From Liriodendron chinense (Eukaryota > Streptophyta > Magnoliopsida > Magnoliales > Magnoliaceae), in contig ML058440.1 in NCBI GenBank assembly GCA_003013855.2, forward strand, positions 744,001 to 808,000: DNA of 64,000 bases, read 5' to 3'. How positions within the stretch are numbered: the first letter of the stretch is position 1; the number at the start of each line of letters is the position of its first letter. Shown in pieces: positions 22,475-34,110 of this stretch. The translations under genes were made by a program, and so were the position numbers. The notes beneath the pieces were generated by a model. That model did no database searches and had not been told where the DNA came from. It saw nothing but the letters and a program-made list of their open reading frames with translations.

Positions 22475-23008
22475 GGGCGCGATCAGCTAGTCCCACTGGG
22501 ACTAGCATAAGGGGTGGTTTCAAATCTCTGTGGCCCCACCATGATGTATGTGTTTTATCCATCGCCGTCCATCCCTTTTTCCATCTTATTATAAGGCACG
22601 ATGCCAAAAATGATACAGATCCAAATCTCAGGTGGACCACACCACAGGAAAACAGTGGGGATTGAACTTCCACCATTAAAATCTTCCTAGGGCCCACTGT
22701 AATGTTTATTTTCCATCCAACTTCTTGATAAGGCCACATAGATCTAGATGAAGGGAAAAAACAAATACCAGCTTGATACCAAACTTCTGTGGCCCCCAAA
22801 AAGTTTTCAACTGTTAAGCGTCAATCCCCACTGTTTTCCTGTGATGTGGTCCACCTGAGATTTGGATATGTCTCATTTTTGGATTCGTGCCTTATAATAA
22901 GATAAATGGATGGACGGCGTGGATAAAATACATGCATCATCGTGGGGCCCACGGAGATTTGAAACCACCCCTTATGCTAGTCCCAGTGGGACTAGCTGAT
23001 CGGCGCCC
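22475..23008. repeat. Family-A foldback element, complete copy with 9-bp target duplication (534 bp)
   Basis: Termini GGGCGCGATCAGCTAG and CTAGCTGATCGGCGCCC are inverted with one base missing at the left. Each arm then has a perfect small palindrome CTAGTCCCACTGGGACTAG (or its complement) and AAGGGGTGGTTTCAAATCTC. The arms pair over roughly 200 bp, leaving a loop around 22700-22790. Exact 9-bp flanks fit a Mutator-like MITE. Open frames here (140 codons minus, 89 codons plus) are by-products of the hairpin. Confidence 0.9.
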
Positions 23009-23089
23009 CATTGATACGGGCCTTTCGATCTTGGGGTCCAATGAGGGAGGAAAGAGAAGCAGACAAGGAGACAGAAAAGAAAATTATGA

Positions 23090-23128
23090 GAGTAGAGAGA
23101 GAGAGATGGGGGGGGGGAGGGGAGGGGA
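23090..23128 (+). repeat. GA microsatellite followed by G-rich tract
   Basis: GAGAGAGAGAGATGGGGGGGGGAGGGGAGGGG is directly visible. The G-runs could form a quadruplex. Confidence 0.85.
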
Positions 23129-23179
23129 TTTTGAATTTGAATCTTAAGAAAGGAGAAAATTGTAGTTTAAATTTTAAAT

Positions 23180-24360
23180 TTTAAAAAAAAATGATGGGCC
23201 AAACTGGGCTGACAGGCCTTGAACAACTAAGTCCAAGCTCGACCCGCTCGAAAAACGGGCCTGGATTTTCAATCCGAGCTTGGCCCTCAGGCCTGATCCA
23301 CCAGCCCAACCCTGGCCAATTGACAGCCCTAATGCCATGTCGGGCTCCTGGAAGCAGCAGCTTACCCAGTCCACTACCACCCTTACTAATATGCAAGATA
23401 TTAGAATTTTTTTATTTTTTATTTTTTACCCACACACACCCCCACACTCAGGCCGTAGTGGGATTTCACTACCTACGGGAACTTGAACCTCGGACCTCAT
23501 GTTGAAACTACTGAGAGTCTAACACAAGGCAAAGGACTCGAACCCAGCAGGACATCAGAACTTGCTACTTTGCATTTTGTACAGGCCGTCTGTACCATGC
23601 CATGAAGATCAATACGTATAAAAATCAAACCAGTCCTCTAACTCAACATACAGGTGTGGCCCACCTTTGAACGGATCAACCTGATTACGGAGATGGGTGA
23701 TCTTCATGGTGGGGCCTATCATCTTCATGGTAACAGTTGGTACACAAGTGACATGTTGGTGGAAAGACGATGCATTACCACAACTTAGCGGTACCATTGG
23801 CCTGATTGGTTCTCTTTTGAGAGTAGCAGCACACTAACAAAGAGTCTCGCCCTATTTCATGCAGGATCTTTAAAAACAATTGCCATATTTTCAGCCTGTT
23901 GCTTTCAAAGATGCTTATTATGAAAGTTTTGAATCTCGCCCACATAATAGAAGTGGTGTTCTCAGCTCCCACGTGTGTACACAGAATTTTGTCTACACAC
24001 TGCACATGTGCCTTTACATGATACATGTGCAACATCCAAACATACATGCCCACGATTCAGAACAGTTCATGGACCAGGAGAGCCAAATCCTTTGGAAGAA
24101 AAAAAAAAAAAAAAAGGGATCGTTAAAACAACTTGGCCGAGTTTTCCTGGGCTATCTTCTTTCTAACATTTGGGCCCACCTGATGTACGGATTGGATCTT
24201 GAACCAGTGTGAAAGATGGACACATCTAGTAACACGTATATGTTAGTTGCCTTATACACGCGCGTGTGAACTCAGTCAACCACGTTGTAGATTATTGCCT
24301 CGTCCATACCACGCGGGATGGACGCGGAATGCGCATATAATTCCAACCGACCTTAAAAGT
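23180..24360. other. Intergenic sequence with MITE-like and family-D fragments
   Basis: 23195-23335 is rich in GGGCC/GGCCC phrases and ends ATTGACAGCCCTAATG. 23650-23720 resembles family D. A poly-A run lies at 24099-24115. No gene. Confidence 0.4.
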
Positions 24361-24364
24361 TCTT

Positions 24365-24700
24365 TAGGCCCATCATTATGTATGTGTTACATCCACAACG
24401 TCTATCCATTTTGCAAGATCACTTTAGGGCTTGAGCCTAAAAATTAGGCAGATCCAAACCTTAAGTGGACCACACCACAGAAAGCAATGGAAACAATGAT
24501 GCCCACCGTTGAAACCTTTGTGGGGCTCAACATCATGTTTATATGTCATCTAACATGTTCTTGAGGTCACGCAGACATAAGTGAAGGGAAAACACAAATA
24601 TAAGCATGATCCAAAACTTTTGTGCCCCCAAGAAGTTTTGGGTGGTAGGCCTTCTTCTCTACTGAAGTAAAGTAGTAGGTAATGTGTAATTAAGGAAACC
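24365..24700. repeat. Family-A foldback element, left arm and loop
   Basis: CATTATGTATGTGTTACATCC, CACTTTAGGGCTTGAGCC, AAGTGGACCACACC and AAGAAGTTTTGGGTGG are in standard order. The right arm is lost. Confidence 0.7.
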
Positions 24701-24985
24701 ATGCTGTTGGTCCACCCCCAATGGTTGTATGACATTCATTTTATACATCTATTGCGTCAAATCATGTTTTGACATTAGCTAAAAAATTATGTGCATCAGG
24801 GTTTTAGGTGGGCCACGGCTAAAGGAAACAACTAGGCCACATCCATTCTATCCTTCTCTTTTAATACGTAGCACACACTCTTATCCTTCTCTTTTTAGCT
24901 TCAGCTTTCCATCTGCATCTCATTTCTCTTCCTTCTCTCTCTATGTCCCATCCTCGCTTCACGTTCATTGCATGTGCCATGCCCT

Positions 24986-25925
24986 TAGGGGTCATTTGGC
25001 AACATGATAATGGTTGTAATCAATAGTAATCAATGGTAAAAGCAAAAGTATGGCCATTTGGGAGTATATTTACCACTGATTGGTGTGTTTTTAAATCATG
25101 GGTTGAGACTTGATTTCAAGCCCCATTACCTCCAATTACCATCAATGAGTCAACATCAAAATCAATTCAATTTTTACTTCAAGAATGGTAGGCCCCACCA
25201 CAATGTTTAAGTGAATCCACCGGGTTCACTAGGTAATGCACCCCATTTTAGCCTTAGGACCTAAAAATAAGCCCCATGCATGATTCAAGTGGGCCATATG
25301 AAGGAAAATAATTGGGAGAGGGATGTCCTATATACTGTTTCTAATCAGATGGTCCACATGAATCATGGACTGGGCTTATTTTTAGGACCCTACGGCTAAA
25401 ATGGCGTGACACACCTGATAGTAATCGAGTGGAATTCACATAAACATTACGGTGGGCCACTTTAACTTCAGTAATAAGTGAGGCCCCATTATATTTAAGT
25501 GAAATTTACCTCGATCACTAGGTCCATTGCTTCATTTTAACCATAGGGCTAAAAAATTAGCCCCGTCCGTGATTTAGGTGTGCCATACAAAGGGAAACAA
25601 TTGAGATAAGAACACCTCATATACTATTTTCAATTGTATGGTCCACCTAAATCATGGATCAGGATGATATTTGGCCTTATAACTAAAATAGAGTGACGTA
25701 CCTGGTGATCGAAGTGGATTTCACATAAACATCACGATAGGCAACATACTAAAATTTGTAGACTTCGCCTCATGCATGTAGAAACGTGTCAAATATAAAT
25801 AAATAAAAAAATTGTTCATCTTGGAATGCATCGACATAGGTGTCAACCACGACTAACAATTGCAATTCACATGATAATTATGATTTGGATTTCAATTCAT
25901 ACTGAATATACGCAGCCAAACTTCT
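24986..25925. repeat. Family-B composite foldback element
   Basis: The left end AGGGGTCATTTGGCAACATG and the right end (complement TTTGGCTGCG) are similar to the right end of the copy near 47345. The interior has two successive foldback units. Each starts with GGCCCCACCACAATGTTTAAG or a variant, passes GATTCAAGTGGGCCAT and ATGGTCCAC.TGAATCATGG, and ends CATAAACATTACGGTGGGCC. It carries no coding frame. It may be hAT-related by its ends. Confidence 0.6.
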
Positions 25926-26036
25926 CCTTAAAGAGCTGTTTGAATGCCGATAGAGTCATGTACTGCACATGCTATCCTACATATGTATGCAGATCTTGCA
26001 AACAAGGATTATGTTGAAACTAGTGCCTTTAATCTG

Positions 26037-26536
26037 TGTTGAAACAAGGGAGTTAATTCGATTAATTGACAGACTTGATCGATTGATCGAAAATCTCCGA
26101 ATTTACTAGTCTATTTGTTGGATAGTTTTGGCCATGTTTAATCGATTGAACATGAGACCTCGATCAATCGCGATTGGTCAATGACACTCGATCGATCAAA
26201 GTGTAATGATCGACAGTGCGCACGATTTTACGTAATTGCATGATGTGTAAAACTATATATATGGGTGTAATACAGGATTATGGTAAAATAAGAAGAGCAA
26301 AGCCGTTTCTAGGGTTTGAAATTGAGGAAATTAGGGTTTTTATATATGTAAGTTGATTTAATCTTTTGTACTTTCATTTTCATAGTGGATTGTTTGTCGC
26401 TTTGTGCTGTGAGTTTTTTTTTTTTTTTCAAGGATTTTTTTTCATGTAAAATTGTGTGTTCTTTAAATTACTTTGTTTACGTTTGTTTATTGTTTGTTTA
26501 ATTCTATTCAATGATTGCTTCTGCAATTCCCTAATA
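26037..26536 (+). mobile_element. Probable solo LTR of a copia-type element
   Basis: It starts TGTTGAAACAAGGG and ends TTCCCTAATA. Its downstream half (CATAGTGGATTG, TCGCTTTGTGCTGTG, AAGGATTTTTTTTCATGTAAA) parallels the LTR at 3535-4101 (TATAGTGGATTG, TTTGTGCTGTG, AGGGATTTTTTCACGTTAAA). No primer site or coding region follows and no flanking duplication was found. Confidence 0.5.
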
Positions 26537-26539
26537 AAC

Positions 26540-27170
26540 TACATGTCTTGTTTGTCAAGCACTTAATAGATGGAGTGGTGGAAGATCTCGAAGAGCTTAA
26601 GATGAGTGGCATCCACAGAACACATGGACCTCTAGGTGCTTAAGCATGGATTGTCTCAAGTGGAATACTTTTGGCACTTGTAATATTCTATGTGATGCAA
26701 GTGTACATCGAATATTATATTCTAACATGAACTACGAATGTGATGCAAGTGTAGAACTTTTGCATGTGCATTTTTAGCGTTTTTATTCCATCCAACAGTT
26801 TGAGACTGGATAAACTATCCATGGGTAATGGTGTTTTGTAATTTGTACTGATTTCGCTCTTTTTGTATGCAAAAAAGTGCCGACCAATATAAGAAAGCAT
26901 GTGCATTAGACTACTTTGTGTGCATTGGATGGTGTATGAAGCTTAATAGACAGCCAGAGTATCACAGAATTCCCCCGTTTTTCCTTTCACACTACCAAAA
27001 TTCCCCCACTTGCGCCAATTCGTCGGTTGGAACGGCATCCCTAGTGTACGGCTAAGATGCTACAACGAAATGGCACCTTGGCAGGAAAGAAAGCATTGCT
27101 TGTTAAAGTTCCCACGCGGAGGCGCATACGAACCGTTGATTTTATCTTATCTCACCGGCCTCCTGCGACA
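26540..27170. other. Intergenic sequence, nothing recognised
   Basis: Short frames (26715-26906 minus, 26867-27055 plus) show no motif. Confidence 0.4.
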
Positions 27171-27694
27171 GGACGCGGATTTTTTAGTGGGCAACTCACC
27201 GCGCTGCTATAGAGCGGTGAGTAAACTCTCTTGGGCCACCGTGATGTATGTGTTTTATACACTCCGGCAATCCTTTTATTCAGCTCATTTTAGGCATGAG
27301 CACAAAAATGAAGCATATCCAAAGCACAAGTGGACCACACCACAGCAAACTGTGGGAATTAAACACCTACAGTTGAAAACTTCCTGAGGCTAGGGAAGTT
27401 TGGATGAAGCTTATATTCTGTTTCCCCTTCATCCATGGCTCTATGGCCTTATGAACAGGAAGGATGACAAATACACATCACTGTAGGCCCTAATAAGGTT
27501 TCAACTGTGAACGTCATTATCCCCACTGTTTCTTGTGGTATGGACCACTTGAGCTTTGGATATGCTACCTCATGCCCTAAAATGAAACGGAAAATTGGAT
27601 GGACAGAATGGATAATGACACATACATCTCGGTGGGCCCCACATAGCTTACTCACCACGGTACGGCGGGGTGAGTTACTGCACAATCCGCGTCC
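27171..27694. repeat. Family-A foldback element, complete copy (524 bp)
   Basis: Termini GGACGCGGATT and AATCCGCGTCC are perfect inverted repeats. Next to them the left has ACTCACCGCGCTGC and GCGGTGAGTAA, the right TTACTCACCACGG and GGGGTGAGTTA. CACCGTGATGTATGTG mirrors CACATACATCTCGGTG. No 9-bp flank match (GCGACA / GGATAG). Confidence 0.85.
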
Positions 27695-27945
27695 GGATAG
27701 TGTTTTCAATTTGCAAAATAGCCAGTTCCCCATGTGGAGCATTTATTATAAACATCAGAGTCCGGAAGAAATGCTCGCAAGATCCAAGGGGTGATTTGCT
27801 GCAGTCATTGCTGCATCCAAGCTATTCATTAGGTGGGGTTTGCCGTGAACATACCACGGGCCAAAAGTCTGGTTGATCCGCTCATCTGTTTGGCTGTGTT
27901 GCAGAAAAACACCAGCATGGAATCAATGCAAGCAACGCATCAAGA

Positions 27946-28134
27946 GATGAACACCCAGGTCCATAGCTCAAGTGGCGGACTGAGTGAAGATAGCCTCGTT
28001 TCAAAGCTGAAGTCATGGTATCGATTCCCATAGTTGGGGTGGCTAACATTGTCATGTGACTAACGGGGTGGGTGGGTGTACTAACAATGGGGGTGTGTGA
28101 ACTAACCCATTTAAACAAAAAAAAAAAAAAAAAA
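27946..28134 (+). mobile_element. tRNA-derived SINE, second copy, plus strand
   Basis: A box TAGCTCAAGTGG at 27964-27975 and B box GGTATCGATTCCC at 28018-28030 lie in the usual spacing. A GGGGTGG-rich body follows, and an 18-base A tail at 28117-28134. It is the same family as the split copy at 3487-6148: head, B box and tail-proximal CCCATTGTTAGTACACCC (complement) all correspond. Upstream end is approximate; no target duplication found. Confidence 0.8.
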
Positions 28135-28785
28135 TGTAGGTTCCCCATGCGATGCTGAGTACTTCATGTATGGACCCACATGATTATTGTCTCTAAGGCA
28201 TGTCCTGGGTGGGCCACACCTGATAAATGGCCCGGATCACAGATACGGATCTGGAGTGGGCATGTTTGGCAGTGAATCGCGCTTTTCAATCTCCCCTCGC
28301 GCCAACCGTAGCATTTCTCTTTTTTAATATATATGCGCTCGTCGGTAGGTGATTGAAACATGGTCAAATCCATCTCTAAGGATGGTAAACTTACAGTGGA
28401 TTGAGTTCATACGGCTAACGTGTCGTCGGCATACAAGATCCAAACTGTCAAAAGGGTTAGCCCCACCTTGTTGATAAATGACCAAAGAGTCAGGCAGATC
28501 CATTTATCAGGTCATGCACACTGTAGAAAACTAGAGAAAACAATGGACAGCTGATGGATTGAGTAAATGAACTTGTCTGAACCAACCAATCGGCCTGATT
28601 TTTTATTCCAGGATATTTAGGTGGGGCCAACCTTTTCTACAGCTGGGATGCCATGTACACGTCAATGGAAGGTGACTTTTATGTCCAGTAAGATGCATGT
28701 GAAAGGTACCGGTCCTTCGGGCTTCGACCCTTCCGTATCGTCTCTGGACATTTACTAGGACTGTGATTTAATGACGACCCCTCGT
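28135..28785. other. Intergenic sequence, nothing firm
   Basis: No bounded repeat or gene. Phrases CCACCTTGTTGATAAATG resemble foldback vocabulary only loosely. Confidence 0.35.
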
Positions 28786-28791
28786 GGTAGG

Positions 28792-29126
28792 GGTGGATTG
28801 CGTCCTGCCACCGCAGGATGGAGGCAGATCTGTGGAGGGGCCAATGGATCTGTTTATCGGCTCCGTTCATCCCTTTTCTAATATCAGTTTAAGTCCAACC
28901 CTCAAGTGAATAACATCACAGACTACTCTTGCATTTATGCGACCTGCATTTAATGCTGTGTATTTAATGCAACCCAAGCTTACTATTTCGGGGTGGTCCA
29001 ATTGAACGTTGTGTCTTCCTCATTCTTGAGCTCATGCCTTCAGGAATGGACAAAGTGTATGAACTGATACATCACGGTGGGCCCTCCACAAATCTGTCCG
29101 GACGGGGCAGGACGCATGCCGCGTCC
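28792..29126. repeat. Short family-A foldback element with imperfect 9-bp flanks (335 bp)
   Basis: Termini GGTGGATTGCGTCCTGCC and GGCAGGACGCATGCCGCGTCC are inverted. Flanks CGTGGTAGG (28783-28791) and CATGTTAGG (29127-29135) match at 7 of 9 positions. The interior differs from the long copies (TGCATTTAATG repeats) and is shared with the copy at 35045-35362. Confidence 0.7.
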
Positions 29127-29149
29127 CATGTTAGGGGGTAGGGATTGGG

Positions 29150-29645
29150 TACTATCCCCACCAGTACGTAGCTAGAGATGGACAGTCTATCATGCTCTGT
29201 GGGGCCACTCAGAAATGTCTGTTTTATACATTCCATCCATTGATTTGACAAATCATTTTAGATGTATGATACGCCCGAAAACGAGGCCGATCAAATGCTC
29301 AAGTGAACCAAACCATGAAAACAGTGGGGAATGAATGCCTACGCTGAAAGCTGGACGAGCTGATTGAGGTTGTTGTGACCTTATGAACAAGTTGGATGAC
29401 AAATAAGCATTATGGTGGGCCTTGGGAAGGTTTCAACTGTGAGTATCATTGTGGCCACTACTTCCTATGGTGTGGTCCACTGGAGGATTCAATCTACCTC
29501 CTTTTTGGGATTATGCAATGAAATGATCTTTCAAAATGGATGGACAAGCTTAAGATAAAACAAATATTCCATGGTGTCCTTGTAAATCCCCTGAAAGGAC
29601 CATCAAGTCTCTAACTAGGTCATGGGGAGTCTGAATCTTCTACTC
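29150..29645. repeat. Family-A foldback element, near full length
   Basis: Left GGATTGGGTACTATCCCCACC and right GGGGAGTCTGAATC are weakly inverted; CTGTGGGGCC, ATTTTAGATGTATGATACG, AAGTGAACCAAACC, then the mirrored TGGTGTGGTCCACTGG follow. Ends are approximate. Confidence 0.7.
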
Positions 29646-29648
29646 AGA

Positions 29649-29798
29649 TTTAACAGGATTTTCCTATTTGCTGACGCTTGATTGGTCTAGTTAGGCACAT
29701 GTCGGCACTGACTGCATTAAAAATTTTAATGCAGTCAGTGCCAACATGTGCCGAGCTGGACCAATTAGGTCGTCGGCAAACATGAAAATCATGTTAAA
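29649..29798. repeat. 150-bp near-perfect palindrome
   Basis: It is centred at 29723/29724 with TTAAAAATTTTAA in the middle. The inner arms CACTGACTGCATTAAAA / TTTTAATGCAGTCAGTG are perfect. Pairing extends outwards through GGCACATGTCGG / CCAACATGTGCC, TTGCTGACG / CGTCGGCAA and ends TTTAACA / TGTTAAA. There is almost no loop. It abuts the right end of a family-A copy. It is most likely a tiny foldback MITE; the transcript would be a hairpin. Confidence 0.85.
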
Positions 29799-29879
29799 GC
29801 GAAGCAAATGATTCGAACTCGGTCCTGAGGGGGGGAGTACCCAATCTGCACCCATGTTAGGTGCAAAATCGGGAAGAAT

Positions 29880-30400
29880 ATTGCATACCGCCCTGGTTTG
29901 GACGGACCAAGCGATGTCTCTATGAGGCCCATTGTGAAGTATAGGTATTATCCATGTCATTCATCCATTTTTTTCTAGACCATTTTAGAGTATAAGTCAA
30001 AAAAATGAGGCAAATCGTACGCTCAAGTGATCCACAAAATAGGTATTGAACACCCACCACAAAAAAACTACTTAAGAGCACAAAAGTTTTGGATCATGTT
30101 AACATCTTTTGTTTTCCATTCTTCGTTGTTTCTATGACCTTATAAATAGGTTAAATGGCAAAGTAAACATCATTGTGGGCCCTAATAAGGTTTCAACCGG
30201 CGGTGTCACTATCATCGTTACTTCCTGTAGTGTGGTTCACTTGAGCTTTCAATTTGCCTCATTTTTTGTCTCATATTTTAAAACCATCGGAAAAATGAAT
30301 GAACAAAGTGGATAAAACCGATACATCATGATGGGCCCTATAGAACCCCTGCCTCACTGGCCAGGCAGGGCAAGACACAATCCCCTTCGACATAGCAGGC
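29880..30400. repeat. Family-A foldback element, near full length
   Basis: TGAGGCCCATTGTGAAGTA on the left mirrors ACATCATGATGGGCCC on the right. The subterminal right arm has a small hairpin CTGCCTCACTGGCCAGGCAG. The phrases AAGTGATCCACAAAAT and GTGTGGTTCACTTGAG pair. Ends approximate. Confidence 0.65.
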
Positions 30401-33290
30401 ATTCCCAAATATCTGGGTGATTGGCATACATGCTAGAGATTCAAGTTGTCCATTAGGTAATGAGCATGCCATAAACCAAAAATCAAAGTAATACAGTCAC
30501 CAGGTGAGCCACATATGCATATTGAACCTTTTGCTTTTCACAGGCTCACACATCCCACACATGCCATGCCCTCACACCACAATGGGTGCTCCAACCTATA
30601 ACCTCAAGTTGAAATTCTTATGAGTCTACCATTGAGCCATAGGGTCATTGGCATTGCATGTTTGCAGCTACAGTACTAATACATGCATATGCATATTCAA
30701 CCTACCTAATCACAGAGCGAATGTTATTTTTCGGCCATTGCATGATTGCAGCTACAGTACTAACTAACAAATGCGACGGGTGGCAATGGGCCAGGTGGCT
30801 TGGACACTTAAATTTAGCCCTAAGAATTAGGTTGAGACCTGAAATCTAGGCCAGATGCCCAGGCCAAGCCAGGCCCTGGTAAACAATAAATGGCTAGTCT
30901 AATCATCAAAAGGCTACCATTCCATTGGTTTAAGAAGACTAATCAATAGCTCGATTTCAACATATATGTATAGTTGAAAGATAATCATTATATGCGGAAG
31001 CATTTTGAAATGATCCAAACTAGTTATAACTATTTATGGATATAGTTTATTTTGCAAGGGAGTTATCTGGAGAAAAAGATTTTTTAAAATCCAAGGCTTT
31101 TTAAGAAATCAGGGCCCCTACTACATTGCCACGAATGGGACCTCTTACAGGTGGGCCATTGATCGAATATTCTGGCACGCATTTCCCTCATAGAATCTCC
31201 CATTTTTCCAACCGTCGATCAAAAGCGATATTACTTGACCACGTTGTTACGACCGGTAGCTGAAGCGCTTAGCCATTCAACTCAACTACAGTGGGGAGGA
31301 ATGGACCACCAAACTATAATATTAGTTGCTCCCCATTCCTTCGGTAAGGAAATATGCAGGAAATGTGTGTCATATGATTTTATTTATTTTTTTCTGGTTT
31401 TTTCTATTTTTTAAGTGGAAGTCAGGAAATGTAACGTGCTCGATCTAACTAAACTACACGTTTTGAAAGTACGAATGGTTGGCTAATACTCGGTCACAAG
31501 AAATACGAGAATCCGGAGAGGTGCTAAAAGGGCACTTACATGTAATTTGAGCCGTTAGTTAGGTGGGTCCTACGTATACGCTCCGGCACAAAAGCCATGC
31601 TGGTCTGCTCATTAGGAGGACCGCGTGTGCGTTGAACGCTGACTGTCGTCCATTCTCCCTACGTTACAGTTTTTGTAGTAGTGGATGTATTGCGTGGAAT
31701 GCGCATTAGAGAGAGGAAGCGCTTCGAAAGGAGAGAAATGCATGTTATAAGACTTTGGCAAACCCCGTAGCTTTCAACCATCTTGAAATGGGATTTTGAC
31801 CTATATAGCCCCATGTAATGGATGAATTTTGAACGAGGAAAAATATTCCCACAGTGGTCCTCTATTTTGTTTAAAAAAAAAAAATCAGAAACTTTTTCTA
31901 AAATCCCATTTTTAAGCCGAAAGCGTACATTTTCTTATGAAACGAACTAATAGGTTATGCATCTCGTAATCCGAATGGCCCGTTACGATAAAGATTGATA
32001 GGTTATGCATCCCGCAATGATACATAGGTCAAAAGTTATAGCTGATTTACCGTTCTTTTCCATTTTACCTTATTTGAGTCCAACCATGCTAGGAATGCAC
32101 TTGTGTCACATCCTACATTAAACAAGAGTCAAATCCTTGCTATCTGTTGCTTAGCTCAAATTTCTAAGTTTCTTGTCTTAAAAGAACCTTGGGATTCAAA
32201 CTTTTACAACCAACAAAAATTCAGTTCCGGCCACTCTCTCTATAAAAGGAGCTCATGCCTCATTCGAATGAGAGATTTTGGTAACCTAAGGGTTTGGAGT
32301 TTAACTGAAGGGGAGAAAGAGAGAGAGAAGAGAAAGAGAAAAAGAGAAAAGAAAGTAGAGAGAAGAAGAAGAGTTTTTAGCTTTCTAACTGTTTAAATTG
32401 AGCAAAGTAGAGATAAAATTTGAGATATCTGATAATTTCTTACATATGGAGTATTGGGTCTCTTGGTTCTCCTCTTACACTTTAATCGTTTATGATCTTC
32501 AACCACATCTTGTTTACATTTGCATCTATTGAATTTTTTATTTTTTACTTTATTAAAATAATTGCCTTCTCAATCATGATCAATGTCAAATGCTCCATCT
32601 CCATGATTGTGATTGTAGTTGAAAATTATAATTCCCATAAAGTAGAATCCATATTTTGGTATGAGCAAAAGAAAGGACACACCTCATTCATTCTTCATCA
32701 CCGAGGTCTTTATTTAGAATCACATGCCATAGATAAATCACTGGAATCACTGTAGTTAGGGAGTTTTTTATTTCCCAAATCATTATAATTTTATAGTTTT
32801 TAGCTAACAGTAATTTCAAACCTTCATTAGCTAGTGGTGACTCCAAATAAATCATATCATTTACAGAGTCAATAACACACTTGGCTGGAGAGCCAGTACA
32901 ACTATAAATATTGAAGATTTTCCATTCAAGAAAACTAATTGATATCTAAGACCTATAAGTACAATAAAAATGTTTACAAATTTCATAGAAAACTTTGATA
33001 CTCTAGCCATGTGACAAAATAATATACATGCAAAGAAAAATTGAACACATGGTATATAATTAATTCAACCAAGCTGCCCAAATTGTAGGCCAAAAAGATG
33101 TACTTTTTTATTATATGGTTATTGGATTTGTGGACATTATGGGTGTTTGTTTTTTTCAATTACATATGTAAATAGGGATAAATACCTACTAATTAGTTTT
33201 GAAGGGTGTTTGTTTAAGAAGAAAATAGTTCAATAAGTACACGCCTAAAAACAACACCCATGAAGCGTATAATCCAATAAGGCTTTGAAT
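30401..33290. other. Long AT-rich intergenic stretch, no gene
   Basis: A direct repeat GCATGTTTGCAGCTACAGTACTAA (30656 and 30738 regions) is visible. A purine-rich tract lies at 32305-32365 (GAGAGAGAAGAGAAAGAG). Frames of 87-97 codons at 32103-32755 have no motif. No RNA gene or bounded transposon was seen. Confidence 0.4.
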
Positions 33291-33299
33291 GGTCAAAAT

Positions 33300-33560
33300 T
33301 CATGGGTCCCACAATGATGCATGTATGTGATCTAGTTTGTCCGTTTATTTTACAATCTCATTATAGGGCATGAGCCCAAAATCGAGATAGATTAGAAGTC
33401 AAGTGGACCACACCCCAGGAAACCATTCCCACCATTTCCTATGGTGTGGTCTGCTTGACCTTCAGATTTGCCTCTTTTTTTAGCTTATATCCTACAATGA
33501 GTTGGCAGAGCAAATGGACTGTGGATAAGATACAAGCATCATGGTGGGCCCCGTGATTTT
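33300..33560. repeat. Family-A foldback element, loop-deleted copy
   Basis: GGGTCCCACAATGATGCATG mirrors AAGCATCATGGTGGGCCCC. AAGTGGACCACACCCCAGGAAACC runs straight into the complementary ATTTCCTATGGTGTGGTC, so the central loop is missing and the copy is a compact palindrome of about 260 bp. Confidence 0.75.
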
Positions 33561-33892
33561 TATATGTGGAAATTGTATGATTTCAATGTCATAAAATCTC
33601 ATAGCAAACAAGCGGACAATAATTCATTGGTAATTAATCATTATCTACCCTTATTTGAATGGTAGAAATGAAAATATTTAATTGTCTTATTTGCGGATCA
33701 AACATTAAAATTATTCAACGAATCTGATTTGGAGAGTGCAACTTAATTATAGCGAATTCTGCAATTTAAGCAATATAGTTTGGAAATAAGTAATGATTAT
33801 TTACCCATATAATTACCGTAACAGTTTGGTGGTTGAAGTTGACTGTGAGCTTGTTTGCTCAGCTTCCCAATTTGTACAATTTTCACCTAGAA

Positions 33893-34110
33893 AAATTGTA
33901 GGGCCCACCGTGATGTTTTTACCTTATGCATGTTGTTCATCTGCTTTGCCAGCTCATTTTAGGGCATGAGCCTAAAAGCGAGGTAGATTTGTAGCTCAAG
34001 TAGACCACACCATGGAAAATGGTGGGAATGGTGGATTAAATTAACCCCAATGAGATGATAAAATGAAGAGATGGCATAAATCATATATATACATTAATGT
34101 GGGACCCATG
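33893..34110. repeat. Family-A foldback element, mostly left arm
   Basis: GTAGGGCCCACCGTGATGTTT, CCAGCTCATTTTAGGGCATGAGCC and AAGTAGACCACACC are followed by a short remnant of the right end (ATTAATGTGGGACCC). Confidence 0.7.

Noticed and set aside
22377..22799. A 140-codon minus-strand open frame, and similar frames over other foldbacks (for example 27010-27387, 39287-39628)
   Set aside because: They lie wholly within hairpin MITEs, match family-A DNA in every copy and have no protein motif.
27165..27703. A 9-bp duplication around the complete foldback 27171-27694
   Set aside because: The bases outside the perfect GGACGCGGATT termini do not match in any register I tried.
27960..28035. A tRNA gene, suggested by A- and B-box-like motifs
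   Set aside because: No cloverleaf can be drawn, an A tail follows and the same unit occurs inserted elsewhere with a 17-bp duplication; it is a SINE.
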